Below are positions 26,787-35,521 of a DNA stretch of 64,000 bases, one piece after another. The notes under the pieces were generated by a model that worked only from the letters and a program-made list of their open reading frames with translations, ran no database searches and was not told where the DNA came from. Made by a program: the position numbers and the translations under genes. Source of the stretch: Ignavibacteriales bacterium. Its GTDB lineage: Bacteria; Bacteroidota; Ignavibacteria; Ignavibacteriales; Melioribacteraceae. Location of the stretch: the NCBI GenBank assembly GCA_016177735.1, contig JACOUS010000014.1:186001-250000 (forward strand). The letters are read 5' to 3'. Position 1 is the stretch's first letter. Every line of letters starts with the position of its first letter.

Positions 26787-28095
26787 TGACTTTCCCTTTC
26801 CAAAATTTTTTTTCTTTTTCGGTTAATTCCTGAATGCGTTTAACGGCATGTTCTACTTCTTTTTGATAAAGAGGATCGCGGCTAATTGCCGTCAATGCTT
26901 TCCGGTAATGCTGAACTGCTTTATCCGTTTTGCCGGATTCATCATAAGTACACGCGAGATAAAAAAGCGACTTGGCATTCTGCGGATTAAGTGTGAAAAC
27001 TTTTTCGGCTATTTTTTGAACTTCGTCAAATTTCTTCTGCATGTAATTGAGCGTTATTAATTCTTCAAATGCAGAAATTATTTGTGCGATTGGATAATTC
27101 AGCAGTGCTTTTTCAAAAGAATCTTTCGCAGCTTCTACCGAATCAATTTTTGCATAGACAAATCCAAGATTTAAATAAGATAAAGGATTTGCCGGCGTTA
27201 ACTCGGCAGCTTTCTTGTATGCAGCTAAAGCCGAATCGTATTCTTCAACCATAAAGTGAGCATAACCGAGATGACTAAAATAATTTGCAACCGTGGAATC
27301 GCGTTTAATTGCTTTCTTAAAAAGCCCGATTGAACCGTAATAGTTTTTTACTTTCTCAAAACAAAATCCGGCACGATAAAAATATTCGCCGTTGGTAGCA
27401 TTCAATTCCGTCAACCGCGAGTAATATGCAAAAGCCGGCATGTAATTATTGTTAGCTAAGCTGTATGCGGCGGCAAGCTCGAACGATGGGGTATATTCCA
27501 AATTAAGCCTTATTGCATTGGCGATGCTTTTTGAAGCGTCCAAAGAATCCGATTGTGTTTCAGCTGTTTCTATTTTTGCTAATGCAAGGTAGTATGCGCT
27601 TAAAAAATCTTCTTTGTTTTGTTCACAGATTTTCGAAAATATTTTTTTTGCCGGATGGAATTCTTTCTTATTTACATAGATAATTCCAAGATCATACTGC
27701 GCCGCTCCATTTAATGAATCGTGTGAGATAAGTTGTTCATATTGTCTCACAGATTCATTTGTCTTGCCGTATTGATTTAATAATCGTGCATAATTAAGCC
27801 GCCAGCCGTCGTTAAGCGAATCAAGTTTTACAGCATTACTCATTGCAGACAAAGCCTTCTTTAAATCTTTCGATTGAGAATAACTCATACCGAGATAGTA
27901 ATAATCCGATGCAGCGAGTGTTTCCGGATTTTTACTTTCCAAAAAATTAATAACTTTCGTGTACTGTCCGCTTATATAAAGCTGAATTATATCTTCATTT
28001 TGATTTACACTTGTTCTTTCAAATTGTTCAGTTGAGAATTTTGCATAAAGAGTAATAGAAAAATGAATCAGAATAATTATTAGGACAGTTTTCAT
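26776..28095 (-). CDS. Exported TPR-repeat protein of the ECF operon
   Basis: 439 residues: signal peptide or N-terminal anchor (MKTVLIIILIHFSITLYA), then about ten tetratricopeptide repeats from residue 40 to 430 (ASDYYYLGMSYSQSKDLKKA, AQYDLGIIYVNKKEFHPA, PLSYLNLGFVYAKIDSVEAA). TPR arrays act as protein-binding scaffolds. It starts 7 bases after the sigma factor stop and overlaps the anti-sigma-like gene, so the four genes form one operon. Probably periplasmic; partner unknown. Confidence 0.8.
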   Translation of the reverse strand: MKTVLIIILIHFSITLYAKFSTEQFERTSVNQNEDIIQLYISGQYTKVINFLESKNPETLAASDYYYLGMSYSQSKDLKKALSAMSNAVKLDSLNDGWRLNYARLLNQYGKTNESVRQYEQLISHDSLNGAAQYDLGIIYVNKKEFHPAKKIFSKICEQNKEDFLSAYYLALAKIETAETQSDSLDASKSIANAIRLNLEYTPSFELAAAYSLANNNYMPAFAYYSRLTELNATNGEYFYRAGFCFEKVKNYYGSIGLFKKAIKRDSTVANYFSHLGYAHFMVEEYDSALAAYKKAAELTPANPLSYLNLGFVYAKIDSVEAAKDSFEKALLNYPIAQIISAFEELITLNYMQKKFDEVQKIAEKVFTLNPQNAKSLFYLACTYDESGKTDKAVQHYRKALTAISRDPLYQKEVEHAVKRIQELTEKEKKFWKGKVNGQ

Positions 28096-28102
28096 TGTTA
28101 GT

Positions 28103-28627
28103 TCAACTAAATAATGGTGATAATTTTTTAATTAACTTCTGCCGTGTTTTGTACAATCTGCTTTTCACAAGCTCCTCGTCAATTTTCATCACTTCAGAAA
28201 TTTCTTTGTAGCTCAAGCCGCCGTATTCTTTTAACAGAAAAACCTCGCGCTGTTCGATTGTCATTTTTTCGAGTTCAATGTTTATGAGCTCTCGCAGCTC
28301 TTTCTGTTCAAAGTTGTAATCTAGCTTTTCATCCGAAGCCGCATCGATTTCACCGCTGTCATCAACTTGAAATTGATCCACCCGCACTTTTTTTGCGCGG
28401 TAGTACGAGAATATTTCATTACGTACCGTTGTGAATAGCCAGAACTGAACACTGCTCTTATTGCGCAAATTTTCCAAATTTTCAAACAACTTTATAAATG
28501 TGTTTTGGATTACGTCTTCGCACACCATCCGATCTGCAATCATTTTGACTGCGTAGTTATAGAGTCTTTTTTTGTGCTGATTATAAATCAGAGTGAACTC
28601 AATTATATGCGCCGAAGGATTTTTCAA
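28103..28627 (-). CDS. ECF-type RNA polymerase sigma factor
   Basis: 174 residues: sigma region 2 (residues about 12-80: AVKMIADRMVCEDVIQNTFI, FWLFTTVRNEIFSYYRAKK) and region 4 (about 112-165: EKMTIEQREVFLLKEYGGLS, KEISEVMKIDEELVKSRLYK), joined by an acidic linker. It should direct RNA polymerase to a small regulon, probably including its own operon, and be held by the membrane protein encoded two genes later. Regulon promoter cannot be read from this window. Confidence 0.92.
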   Translation of the reverse strand: MKNPSAHIIEFTLIYNQHKKRLYNYAVKMIADRMVCEDVIQNTFIKLFENLENLRNKSSVQFWLFTTVRNEIFSYYRAKKVRVDQFQVDDSGEIDAASDEKLDYNFEQKELRELINIELEKMTIEQREVFLLKEYGGLSYKEISEVMKIDEELVKSRLYKTRQKLIKKLSPLFS

Positions 28628-28724
28628 AAAGGAATATTCTCTTTATCTAAAAGATGTTTTAGTTAGTGAAATGTTGCTTCTACAAAATAAAAAATTGTTG
28701 ACGGTTATGAGGCTATACCATCAA

Positions 28725-29279
28725 TTAATTTATCGAAGTAAGTATCGTGTTCTGTGTTTTGTAAAGTTCCGGTGGGTCTGTTGTGCCGTTTTGCAATGCG
28801 GCAAGTTCATAAAATTTTTCTTTGTGCTTGAAAACTACTACGCGGATATTTCTTTTTTCATTGTCTTTGTACTGATACGCCGCAAATTTTTTCCCGTTGA
28901 TTTCAAAAATTTCTTCATCGAAAAATCCATCGAATGATTTTCCGAGTTTTGCTTTCACAAATAATTTATTGTAACCGGATATTTTTTCAACTTCGCTGCC
29001 GGAAATTTCTTTGAGAGTTTCATCGTCAATTGTAATTAAGTTGAAAATGAGTGATGCCGAGAGATCATTCTTTACAAGCCACAACACACTGCATTTGCAT
29101 TCGTTATCTTCGACGCTGTACCAGCCTTGCGGGATTTTTACTGCGATATTTGTTGATGTTGAATACGCCGTTTCATCGGTGAGCGGATAATCAAAATTGT
29201 ATAATGAAAATAAAGTTCCGGAACATGAAAGGAGAATGCTTGCAAGTATTTGTAATAGAATTATTTTTTTCAGACTCAT
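28725..29279 (-). CDS. Predicted lipoprotein of unknown function
   Basis: 184 residues with a lipoprotein signal (ILASILLSCSG). The rest resembles proteins with a PsbP/DUF1795-like fold by its run NIAVKIPQGWYSVEDNE and the later VKAKLGKSFDGFFDEEIFEI, but I do not recognise a family. Its ATG directly follows the T-tract of the ahpC terminator and has no ribosome-binding site, so it may be expressed weakly by read-through. Confidence 0.6.
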   Translation of the reverse strand: MSLKKIILLQILASILLSCSGTLFSLYNFDYPLTDETAYSTSTNIAVKIPQGWYSVEDNECKCSVLWLVKNDLSASLIFNLITIDDETLKEISGSEVEKISGYNKLFVKAKLGKSFDGFFDEEIFEINGKKFAAYQYKDNEKRNIRVVVFKHKEKFYELAALQNGTTDPPELYKTQNTILTSIN

Positions 29280-29284
29280 AAAAA

Positions 29285-29324
29285 AAGCGGATTAGCTTAA
29301 TTGTAAGTTAAGCAAACCCGCTTT
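29285..29324 (-). terminator. Hairpin terminator of the peroxiredoxin gene
   Basis: Imperfect stem AAGCGG-N4-GCTTAA / TTAAGC-N4-CCGCTT followed on the minus strand by TTTTTT, ending just before the ATG of the next gene. Confidence 0.6.
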
Positions 29325-29364
29325 TAAAAACCGTGTCATGATCACTTGCACTGTCTATTTAATA

Positions 29365-29447
29365 GACCGCTGATGACCCGTCACAAAGATGCTGGGCATC
29401 ACGGATTAAATCCGTGAACATCTGTGTCATAGGCGTCATCCGCGGTC
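29365..29447. repeat. Long imperfect inverted repeat (GACCGCTGATGAC ... GTCATCCGCGGTC)
   Basis: Outer arms of 13 bases match with one mismatch and enclose a smaller CACGGATTAAATCCGTG hairpin. Non-coding, between a lipoprotein gene and ahpC. The end resembles the TCCGCG motif of the repeats at 20251 and 60235. Confidence 0.6.
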
Positions 29448-29488
29448 AATTTCTCCTCATATTTTTTAACAACTTTAATTAAAAGTTA

Positions 29489-30052
29489 TTAGATTTTTCC
29501 AACAAGTTCGATTCCCGGTTTCAAAGTTTCTTCGCCTGGTTCCCAGCTTGCCGGGCAAACCAATCCGGGATTTTCGCGCACAAATTTTGCCGCTTGTACT
29601 TTGCGCAAAATTTCTTTTGTGCTTCTGCCGATGCTGTTATCGTGAACATCAGCGGCTTTTAGAGCTCCATCCGGATCAATAATAAAAGTACCGCGGAGTG
29701 ATAACCCGGCTTCTTCAATGTACGTACCGAATTCTTTGCAAAGTTTGCCGGTCGGATCTGCCGCCATCGGATATTTAATTTTTCCAATCGCTTTTGATGA
29801 TTCATGCCATGCAAAATGAGTGTACACTGTGTCTGTGCTTACACAAATTATTTCTGCACCGCTCTGCTGGAATAATTCGTAATACTCAGCAGCTTCTTCC
29901 AATTCCGTCGGGCATACAAAAGTAAAATCTGCCGGATAAAACAACAGCACAAGCCACTGATCTTTGTAATCAGAAAACTTTACTGTTTTGAATTCGTTTT
30001 TATGGAAAACTTCAAATTCCATATCTGGTATTTGAGCACCTATCTTTGCCAT
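29489..30052 (-). CDS. ahpC: Peroxiredoxin (AhpC/Prx1 family)
   Basis: Thiol peroxidase that reduces hydrogen peroxide and organic peroxides in the cytoplasm. 187 residues from ATG 30052 (AGGAG 9 bases upstream; the longer frame to 30094 lacks this). Peroxidatic Cys in FTFVCPTE, resolving Cys in GLVCPASW near the C-terminus: a typical 2-Cys enzyme. No ahpF or thioredoxin-reductase gene is adjacent. Own terminator and promoter element suggest a single-gene transcript. Confidence 0.93.
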   Translation of the reverse strand: MAKIGAQIPDMEFEVFHKNEFKTVKFSDYKDQWLVLLFYPADFTFVCPTELEEAAEYYELFQQSGAEIICVSTDTVYTHFAWHESSKAIGKIKYPMAADPTGKLCKEFGTYIEEAGLSLRGTFIIDPDGALKAADVHDNSIGRSTKEILRKVQAAKFVRENPGLVCPASWEPGEETLKPGIELVGKI

Positions 30053-30091
30053 ACAAGTATTCTCCTGAAATAATTTATGAAAGTGAATGCG

Positions 30092-30099
30092 CAAAGATA
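30092..30099 (-). promoter_or_regulatory. Possible TAnnTTTG promoter element of ahpC
   Basis: Minus-strand TATCTTTG lies 40 bases upstream of the ahpC ATG, matching the Bacteroidota -7 element. Confidence 0.5.
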
Positions 30100-30174
30100 A
30101 AAAAGAATTTTATCTCTTTAATTAAAGAGATGATTAAAAATTTTCGAGAAAGAGTTCTGCGGCTCCGAATTTAT

Positions 30175-31206
30175 TTATTCGCTTCCTCTCAAGAATTTTG
30201 GTTCTTCGAGAGTAAGCATCAAAGAAATGCGGTGGGAATCAGGCAGTCTTTCAGATTCGGATTGAGCAACGCGCGCAAACGAATAATCGATTGTGAGTTT
30301 GGGGAGATAAATTCCGGCACCAACTGTAAATTGCTTTACATCGTTGTAACCGGCACGTACTGCAAAAATATTTTTGTAATTGTATTCGAATCCGGTGTGT
30401 GCATCAAAACTAACCGGACCGATATTAAACATCGAAGCATACTTTCTATTTTCGAAACGGATATCGAGATCAACAGCCGGCAAAATTTTTCCGCCGAGCA
30501 ATTCAAGTTCGTATGCAGCACCAACTTTTGCGGTTGGAGTTATCAATTCATTTCTGCCGGAACTCCACGCAACAAGTGTGGTTGTTACATCCTGAATATT
30601 CGCGCCGAGATGAAGTTTTTCCATCGGCTGATAATATGCACCGACATCAAAACCGATTCCGGTCGCGCTGTATTCTGCGAGATCACGTTTAATAATTTTT
30701 ACGTTTGCGCCCCAATAAAAATTTTCCGAATGGCGTTTTGCAAAAGTAAAGTAGAATGCCCAATCGGTATTACTGAACTCGGTAATTTTAGAATAATCGA
30801 GACGGTCATCATTAATATCGAGAATGCCGTCGCCGTTTGCATCTTCAAGCGCGTTACGTGTATCGGGAATGCCGTCAACACTCAATCTGATTATGCTCAA
30901 ACCGAAACTCATATCGGATTCGTACGGAATAGCAACAGCTCCGTAATTGTAATTAACAAGATTACCGAAATGTTCTTCGTGCATTAATGAAACTTGAGGG
31001 TAATCAATTTTTGCCAGCCCCGCCGGATTCCAGTAACCGGCAGTAACATCGTTTACAATTGCTGTTTGCGAACCACCCATTGCAAGTGCACGTCCGCCAA
31101 CGCCGATTGCCAAAAATTCGCCGGCGTATTTACCAATTACAGTTTGAGAATTAATTGTGGTGAGAGAAGCAAAGAGAAAGAACGTTGAAAGAAATATTTT
31201 CTTCAT
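30175..31206 (-). CDS. PorV/PorQ-family outer-membrane protein
   Basis: 343 residues: signal peptide (ends INSQ), then the family start GEFLAIGVGGRALAMGGSQT and GYWNPAGLAKIDYPQVSL, followed by barrel strands. PorV-type proteins shuttle or support T9SS cargo at the outer membrane, fitting the many T9SS-tagged proteins in this window. An acidic Asp-rich loop (DANGDGILDINDDRLD, residues about 123-138) may bind calcium. Whether it is PorV itself or one of the many paralogues in this phylum cannot be decided. Confidence 0.8.
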   Translation of the reverse strand: MKKIFLSTFFLFASLTTINSQTVIGKYAGEFLAIGVGGRALAMGGSQTAIVNDVTAGYWNPAGLAKIDYPQVSLMHEEHFGNLVNYNYGAVAIPYESDMSFGLSIIRLSVDGIPDTRNALEDANGDGILDINDDRLDYSKITEFSNTDWAFYFTFAKRHSENFYWGANVKIIKRDLAEYSATGIGFDVGAYYQPMEKLHLGANIQDVTTTLVAWSSGRNELITPTAKVGAAYELELLGGKILPAVDLDIRFENRKYASMFNIGPVSFDAHTGFEYNYKNIFAVRAGYNDVKQFTVGAGIYLPKLTIDYSFARVAQSESERLPDSHRISLMLTLEEPKFLRGSE

Positions 31207-31336
31207 GATAAAAAATCCTCAATTAAATAGTTATCGTAGAAATAACTATGTTCTTTCTCCTTTTCTTGATGCAATATTAGTTTTTATCTTTTTGTTTTGC
31301 AACAGCCGAACAATTACCTTGTTTCAGTAACTGTTG

Positions 31337-31358
31337 GGGCGAAACCAGCGTTTCGCCC
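31337..31358 (-). terminator. GGGCGAAA hairpin after gpmA
   Basis: Stem GGGCGAAA / TTTCGCCC with loop CCAGCG, 25 bases after the gpmA stop. The T-tract is weak, so it may be a palindromic repeat first. Confidence 0.45.
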
Positions 31359-31382
31359 TACAATTTAAATTAGCAGCGTTAA

Positions 31383-32129
31383 TTATTTTTTCTCGGTTTG
31401 TTTTGCAACTGCGTTAATAGCCGCGTTGATTGCTTCCTGATCTCCGAGATAATAATGCTTTATCGGTTTCAAATTTTCATCGAGTTCATAAACTAACGGA
31501 ACACCCGTCGGAATATTCAATTCAACTATTTCAGCTTCGGTAACATTATCAAGATATTTAACAAGTGCGCGCAGACTGTTGCCGTGCGCGGCAATAATTA
31601 CTTTCTTTCCGCTTTTTATTGTCGGTGCAATTGTTGAATGCCAGTACGGTAAAAATCTTTCCACAGTAGATTTTAAACTTTCCGTGAGAGGAATATCTTT
31701 CGGGTCCAAATCGCCGTAACGCAGATCCTTGCCGGGATATCTTTCATCATTTACATCGAGTGCCGGCGGCGGAACATCATAACTTCTTCTCCATATTTTT
31801 ACTTTATCATTGCCGTACTTTTCTGCTGTCTCTGTTTTGTTCAAGCCTTGCAGTGCGCCGTAATGTCTTTCATTCAACCGCCATGATTTTATAACCGGTA
31901 TCCACATTAAATTCATATTTTCTAATGTAATGTTTAATGTTCTTATCGCTCTTTTTAAAACAGAAGTGAAAGCCAGATCAAAAGTATAACCTTCTGCTTT
32001 TAATGTTTTGCCGGCTTGATCTGCTTCCAGAAGTCCCTTTTCGGAAAGATCAACATCGGTCCAGCCGGTAAAAAGATTTAGTTTGTTCCATTCGCTTTCG
32101 CCGTGTCTTAGTAATACTACTTTATACAT
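31383..32129 (-). CDS. gpmA: 2,3-bisphosphoglycerate-dependent phosphoglycerate mutase
   Basis: Glycolytic enzyme converting 3-phosphoglycerate and 2-phosphoglycerate. 248 residues, usual length. Catalytic His in [10 protein letters not shown], then [22 protein letters not shown], the [14 protein letters not shown] motif and the second His in [12 protein letters not shown]. With pyk and two fba genes it gives most of lower glycolysis in the window. Promoter element TATATTTG lies about 40 bases upstream. Confidence 0.96.
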   Translation of the reverse strand: MYKVVLLRHGESEWNKLNLFTGWTDVDLSEKGLLEADQAGKTLKAEGYTFDLAFTSVLKRAIRTLNITLENMNLMWIPVIKSWRLNERHYGALQGLNKTETAEKYGNDKVKIWRRSYDVPPPALDVNDERYPGKDLRYGDLDPKDIPLTESLKSTVERFLPYWHSTIAPTIKSGKKVIIAAHGNSLRALVKYLDNVTEAEIVELNIPTGVPLVYELDENLKPIKHYYLGDQEAINAAINAVAKQTEKK

Positions 32130-32165
32130 TTTTCATCACCATAAAATGTTGTTAAAAATTCCCGG

Positions 32166-32173
32166 CAAATATA
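32166..32173 (-). promoter_or_regulatory. Possible TAnnTTTG promoter element of gpmA
   Basis: Minus-strand TATATTTG, 37 bases before the gpmA ATG, matches the Bacteroidota -7 element. Confidence 0.5.
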
Positions 32174-32240
32174 AGAAAAAATGCTCTCCGTTTGTTTCTT
32201 TTATGATGCTCTTCAGTTATTTTTGCAGCAACACAGACCA

Positions 32241-32711
32241 ATGAAAAATCTAATGAAAGAAAAACTGATTTATAATTTTTTCAGCGATGACGATTTTCTG
32301 CGCATCTCTAACAAAATAACCGAAGCGGAAAAATCTACATCGGGTGAAATCCGTGTTTCGCTCCGTGAGAATCCCCCGTTCTTCAAAAGGAAAAAGGGAA
32401 TCCGCAAACTTGCCGAAGAAGAATTTTATAGATTGAACATGCACAGTACCCGCGACAAAACCGGAATACTTCTCTACTTACTTTTGGGGCAGCGCAAATT
32501 TTATATTTTGGCTGATGAAGGAATCAACGCGAAAGTTCCGCAATCTACATGGGATTCTTTCAGAGATGAAATTCAAAATGAATTTAGGAACGGGCATTTT
32601 ACAAAAGGAATTTTATTTGGAATAGAACAAGTCGGAAAAATTTTGAGCGAACACTTTCCGATCAAACAAGATGATACGAATGAACTATCGAACAAAATTA
32701 TTGTAAGCTAA
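32241..32711 (+). CDS. TPM-domain protein (TLP18.3/Psb32/MOLO-1 family)
   Basis: 156 residues from ATG 32241; the frame opens 20 codons earlier, but that part is not family-like and no good ribosome-binding site decides. The domain is seen in ITEAEKSTSGEIRVSLREN, TGILLYLLLGQRKFYILADE and GHFTKGILFGIEQVGKIL. Members lack a settled function. Unlike many relatives it has no signal peptide or membrane span, so it should be cytoplasmic. Followed by a metallo-beta-lactamase-fold gene 65 bases on. Confidence 0.75.
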   Translation: MKNLMKEKLIYNFFSDDDFLRISNKITEAEKSTSGEIRVSLRENPPFFKRKKGIRKLAEEEFYRLNMHSTRDKTGILLYLLLGQRKFYILADEGINAKVPQSTWDSFRDEIQNEFRNGHFTKGILFGIEQVGKILSEHFPIKQDDTNELSNKIIVS

Positions 32712-32776
32712 CATAAGATATTTATTTCTGCACACTCACAAGGAATTTTTTTCTGCGTCAAACTGTTTGTCATTTT

Positions 32777-33715
32777 ATGAAACGAAGAAATTTTGTTAAA
32801 CATATATCACTTGCCTTTGCCGGAACATTTTTAGCTCCTCTTTTCATCAAATCGGATTCCATCGCAGAGCCGCGCGTAAAATTAAATTACAAACCCGAAC
32901 CGCATTTATGGAATAACGATTCGCTTACGCTCGCGTGGATTGGTCATTCAACAGTACTGATAAATTTTTTCGGGAAATGGATTGTTACCGATCCGGTTTT
33001 GTTCGACAACATAGGATTATATTTTTTAGGAAATACAATCGGACCTCAGCGCGTAACACCGCCGGCTCTTTCCGTTGATGAATTCCCGAAGCCTGATATT
33101 ATTTTGCTTTCGCACGCGCACATGGATCATATGGATTACCAAACTCTGAAACATTTTGCGGAAAAATATCCCGGTGAAATTGAAGTAATCACTGCATACT
33201 TAACAAAAGATGTAATTGTTGATCTGCCGTGGAAATCTATTTCTATTTTGGATTGGAACGACGAACGGACTCAGCAAAATATCAGTTTCCGCGCACTCGA
33301 AGTAAAACATTTCGGATGGCGTTTCCCATGGGAACGCGACCGTTCGCGCGGATACTTTAAGGACGGAAGAAGTTACAACGCGTACATTATCGAATATAAC
33401 GGAAAGAAAATTTTATTCGGCGGCGATACTGCAATGACAGACAAACTTCAGATTGCAAAAAACGTAAATGTCGATATTGCACTGATGCCGATTGGCGCAT
33501 ACAACCCGTGGAAAAGAAATCATTGCAATCCCGAAGAAGCTCTTCAAATGGCGGCAGAGATAAACGCAAGATATTTTATTCCCATCCACACAAAAACTTT
33601 CCGGCAAGGTGTTGAACCTTTTAACGAGCCGGTTGACTGGCTGAAAAAATCTGCGGTTAATTATCCGGTAGAACTTGGACTCGATGAAATCGGGCAGACG
33701 TTTGTGCTGAGATAA
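32777..33715 (+). CDS. Exported metallo-beta-lactamase-fold hydrolase (UlaG/NAPE-PLD-like)
   Basis: 312 residues. The N-terminus MKRRNFVKHISLAFAGTFLA is a Tat-type signal (RRNFVK). The metal site is complete: LAWIGHSTVLI, LSHAHMDHMD (HxHxDH), a His in VKHFGWRFPW, FGGDTAMTD and PIHTKTF. This subgroup includes phospholipase-D-like enzymes acting on N-acylethanolamine phospholipids and UlaG-like lactonases; the substrate here is unknown. Periplasmic location follows from the signal. Confidence 0.85.
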   Translation: MKRRNFVKHISLAFAGTFLAPLFIKSDSIAEPRVKLNYKPEPHLWNNDSLTLAWIGHSTVLINFFGKWIVTDPVLFDNIGLYFLGNTIGPQRVTPPALSVDEFPKPDIILLSHAHMDHMDYQTLKHFAEKYPGEIEVITAYLTKDVIVDLPWKSISILDWNDERTQQNISFRALEVKHFGWRFPWERDRSRGYFKDGRSYNAYIIEYNGKKILFGGDTAMTDKLQIAKNVNVDIALMPIGAYNPWKRNHCNPEEALQMAAEINARYFIPIHTKTFRQGVEPFNEPVDWLKKSAVNYPVELGLDEIGQTFVLR

Positions 33716-33753
33716 AATTACTGACGCGCCGAGGTCAGACTCTTTTAGAAAGA

Positions 33754-35385
33754 CTAATCATTTTTAATTAACGGAATTCCAATCGAAGCGCTCGGTTCTG
33801 AAATTTTTAATAGATCGGCAATAGTTGGGGCAATATCTACAATAAAAACCGGGGCGTTAACTGTTTGCTTGGGAATATTCCATCCGTAAAACAAAAGCGG
33901 AACATGCGTATCGTAACTATATTCCGAGCCGTGATTCGTTCCCTTTTCTCTAAATTCAGAAAGGTAACCGGGGCGAAGCGTAAAGAAAACATCTCCGGCA
34001 ATAGATAACGGGAAACTATTAAGAATCGGATTTACCGGCTCGCGTGCTGCCGTTTTTCCTTCTAAATTGTCACGTGTTATTATTGCCGCAATTTCCGGAA
34101 AAGAATCTCTCAAAAAATCCGCCGTCTTTTGCTGAAGGATGTGAATATCAATTTTATTCTTTTTAATTACGTCGCGGTCAAAATAAATCTGCTTATTGGA
34201 AACATTTTCGATCAGATTATCGCTGCCGAATGTATCGAGTAAAAATTCTTTAACCATTTGAATTTTATTTCCGAGTCCACCGGTTGGAAGATTATTCTCT
34301 TCTAAGAATGAGGGAGAATCAAGTGCGGCATGGTCTGCAGTTAGAAACAAAATGTAATTCTCTTTGCCGATAAGTTTATCAAGCATAATTATGAAATCCG
34401 AAAGTGTGGAATCGAGCCGTACATAAACGTCTTGCGTTTCGTAAGCGTTAGTTCCGTACGAATGTCCGATGTAATCCGGCGCTGAAAAACTGACCGCCAG
34501 AAAATCAGGTATTTCATCTTTACCCAGTTCTTCGTTAATCAAAGCTTGTTTTGCAAATTCGTAAACCAAATCGTTGCTGAAAGGAGTGTTGGGAAACAAA
34601 GAATATTTCTCACCGGGTTTTACATTCCTAAAAGTATGAGGAAAGGAAGTTCTTCCTTCATTAAAAACATCTTCTTCATGATTAGTTTCGTCCGGTTCGC
34701 TAATAGCATAGTTTTCTTTCTTCATAAATAGATGCCAGCCGGCTTCAATATATTTATCGGCAAGTTTTCTTTTATTAAAACCTTCAACCCATTCCGGCAG
34801 ATGTTTCATATAGTAAGATGAAGTTATAAAATCTCCGTTGTTATTATTGTACCAATAAACTCCGCTGGGCAGATGTCCGCCCGGCAAAACAGCACCTCTG
34901 TTTTTAGATGAAATGGAAATAACTTTCGATTTTCCGTTGAATGCCATTTTAAGCTGATCGGTAATTGTAGTAGCTCTAAGTTTTTTTGGAGAGCATTCAC
35001 CTTCTTTATCATTACTGCCCACGCTTTTATAGCGTGTGTCAACAACGGCGTTTACTACTTGCCTAGTTTGTTTATCATACCAGTCATTCCCGATAATTCC
35101 ATGATAAAAAGGAGTCGCCCCGGTGTAAATAGAAGCATGACCCGGCGCAGTTTTAGTAGCTTCGTAGTTATAGTGAGCAAACGTAAAATTGCTTCCTACA
35201 TTCATTAGCTTCTTAAAACCGCCACCGCAATAGAAAGGATAATATTTATATAGATAATCATAACGCATCTGATCAACCACAATTCCAATAACAAGTTTTG
35301 GTCGTTTTAATTCTTGTGCATCGAGAGTTGTTAAAAGAAGAGGCAATACAAGAACGGCAAGTGCAAAAATTTTAGTTTGTTTCAT
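33754..35385 (-). CDS. PafA-type alkaline phosphatase
   Basis: About 543 residues from ATG 35385 with GAAGGA in front; the longer frame to 35421 adds 12 unrelated codons. Signal peptide (ends TLDAQ). Alkaline-phosphatase superfamily: first metal site in GIVVDQMRYDYL, nucleophile Thr in ATKTAPGHASIYTG, later SFSAPDYIGHSYG, LTADHAALDSPS and GTNHGSEYSYDTHVPLL. It resembles the phosphate-irrepressible phosphatase PafA of Bacteroidota, a periplasmic phosphomonoesterase. No pho-type regulator is adjacent. Confidence 0.85.
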   Translation of the reverse strand: MKQTKIFALAVLVLPLLLTTLDAQELKRPKLVIGIVVDQMRYDYLYKYYPFYCGGGFKKLMNVGSNFTFAHYNYEATKTAPGHASIYTGATPFYHGIIGNDWYDKQTRQVVNAVVDTRYKSVGSNDKEGECSPKKLRATTITDQLKMAFNGKSKVISISSKNRGAVLPGGHLPSGVYWYNNNNGDFITSSYYMKHLPEWVEGFNKRKLADKYIEAGWHLFMKKENYAISEPDETNHEEDVFNEGRTSFPHTFRNVKPGEKYSLFPNTPFSNDLVYEFAKQALINEELGKDEIPDFLAVSFSAPDYIGHSYGTNAYETQDVYVRLDSTLSDFIIMLDKLIGKENYILFLTADHAALDSPSFLEENNLPTGGLGNKIQMVKEFLLDTFGSDNLIENVSNKQIYFDRDVIKKNKIDIHILQQKTADFLRDSFPEIAAIITRDNLEGKTAAREPVNPILNSFPLSIAGDVFFTLRPGYLSEFREKGTNHGSEYSYDTHVPLLFYGWNIPKQTVNAPVFIVDIAPTIADLLKISEPSASIGIPLIKND

Positions 35386-35521
35386 TTTTTCCTTCACAGG
35401 CAATGATAATTTGAATAACAAAAAATACTAAATCCTAAGTAGAATGGTGTTAAGTGATTGTAAAATTTCTGCCGTTCTTTAGTTGTTGAAATTTTGGGCG
35501 AGGCTATGTAATGTCAAGGTG

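Noticed and set aside
30046-30987. A 313-codon plus-strand open frame opposite the PorV/PorQ-family gene
   Set aside because: Its product is Cys/Phe/Ile-rich with no domain, and the minus strand encodes a clear PorV-type protein; it is an antisense shadow.
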